Source of the DNA: Bacillota bacterium
Lineage (GTDB): Bacteria; Bacillota; Clostridia; Christensenellales; CAG-138
Length of the DNA: 5,725 nucleotides
NCBI GenBank assembly: GCA_023435855.1
Contig: JAEZLG010000086.1
Location: forward strand, 1-5,725
Direction of reading: 5' to 3'
Part shown: positions 5,361 to 5,725 of the stretch, one piece after another
Position numbering within the stretch: position 1 is the stretch's first letter
Layout: each line of letters starts with the position of its first letter
The notes under the pieces: model-generated
What the model saw: only the letters and a program-made list of their open reading frames with translations
The model's database searches: none
Told to the model about the DNA's origin: nothing
Made by a program: the position numbers and the translations under genes

Positions 5361-5725
5361 TGCCATTCCGAAGGTACGAATAACCTTTGATATTCTTTGA
5401 TGGCGTAACGATCCGTCATGCAGGCAATATAATCTGCGGCTACGCGCGCTTCCCCATCCGACTCAATATTCTTGGCAAATTCATCGGGCAAAAGCTCTAA
5501 ATGGTCTTTATAATAATGATAAAGCTGCTCAATTACATGCATTCCTTTACCTTCCTCGCGTTTCGCTGCAGGGTTTAAATATACTTTATCAAACATAAAA
5601 CAACGTAAAACTTCAAACTCTCGGTCTATCGCTTCGCTCATTTTCACATACGGCTTATCGAAACTGACGGAAAGTACATCGAGGATCATCGTGTTAATGC
5701 GCTTGCCGTGCGTATCACCTAAAAG
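5357..5725 (-). CDS. dgt: dGTP triphosphohydrolase-like protein, C-terminal part (cut by right window edge)
   Basis: The last 122 codons of a dGTPase-like HD-superfamily protein; the family hydrolyses dNTPs to the nucleoside and triphosphate. The frame is open to the window edge. The visible part starts LLGDTHGKRINTMILDVL and carries segments typical of the family's C-terminal region: FDKVYLNP (visible residues 45-52), HVIEQLYHYYKDH (63-75) and DYIACMTDRYA (98-108), ending LFVPSEWQ. The metal-binding HD residues lie in the missing N-terminal part and cannot be checked. The internal ATG at 5689 is not the start, because homology continues upstream of it. A dgt-like gene directly upstream of dnaG-rpoD is a recurrent arrangement in Clostridia, which supports the call. 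The symbol is by family resemblance; a specific substrate cannot be read from this fragment. Confidence 0.9.
   Translation of the reverse strand, partial: LLGDTHGKRINTMILDVLSVSFDKPYVKMSEAIDREFEVLRCFMFDKVYLNPAAKREEGKGMHVIEQLYHYYKDHLELLPDEFAKNIESDGEARVAADYIACMTDRYAIKEYQRLFVPSEWQ

Overview
The window looks like chromosomal core-gene territory from a Gram-positive bacterium of the Clostridia/Firmicutes type. This rests on the gene order dgt-like, dnaG, rpoD (the Firmicutes form of the macromolecular-synthesis operon), a short sigma-A of 359 residues without a large non-conserved insert, strong AGGAGG-type ribosome binding sites, a TTG start, and a TATAAT promoter. I cannot place it to genus. No mobile element, CRISPR array, tRNA or rRNA was seen.

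Right part (2365-5725, all minus strand): transcription enters at the right edge through the C-terminal end of a dGTP triphosphohydrolase-like gene, crosses a 107-base AT-rich gap with a hairpin and a possible promoter, and continues through dnaG (primase, 588 aa) and rpoD (primary sigma factor, TTG start). It ends in a strong hairpin at 2312-2356 that is built to work in both directions. These genes serve nucleotide-pool control, replication priming and housekeeping transcription.

Middle (1388-2356): two small genes of unknown function are transcribed away from each other from a 129-base gap. The minus-strand gene (154 aa) has a Gly-rich start, one helical segment and a Met/Asn/Gly-rich tail, and is followed 9 bases after its stop by its own terminator. 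The plus-strand gene (99 aa) is a charged helical protein with an excellent ribosome binding site, and it converges on rpoD at the shared terminator. This pair is the only part of the window I cannot assign to a known pathway.

Left part (1-1314, minus strand): a good promoter at 1286-1314 drives nth (endonuclease III) and then obg, whose ATG directly follows the nth stop with no gap. obg is cut off by the left edge inside its GTPase domain. A roughly 40-base imperfect inverted repeat at 1347-1386 lies between the terminator of the unknown gene and the nth promoter.

Overall this is mostly ordinary core genome. The points worth a second look are the divergent unknown pair, the unexplained inverted repeat, the nth-obg junction, and the alanine at the first position of the Obg P-loop.
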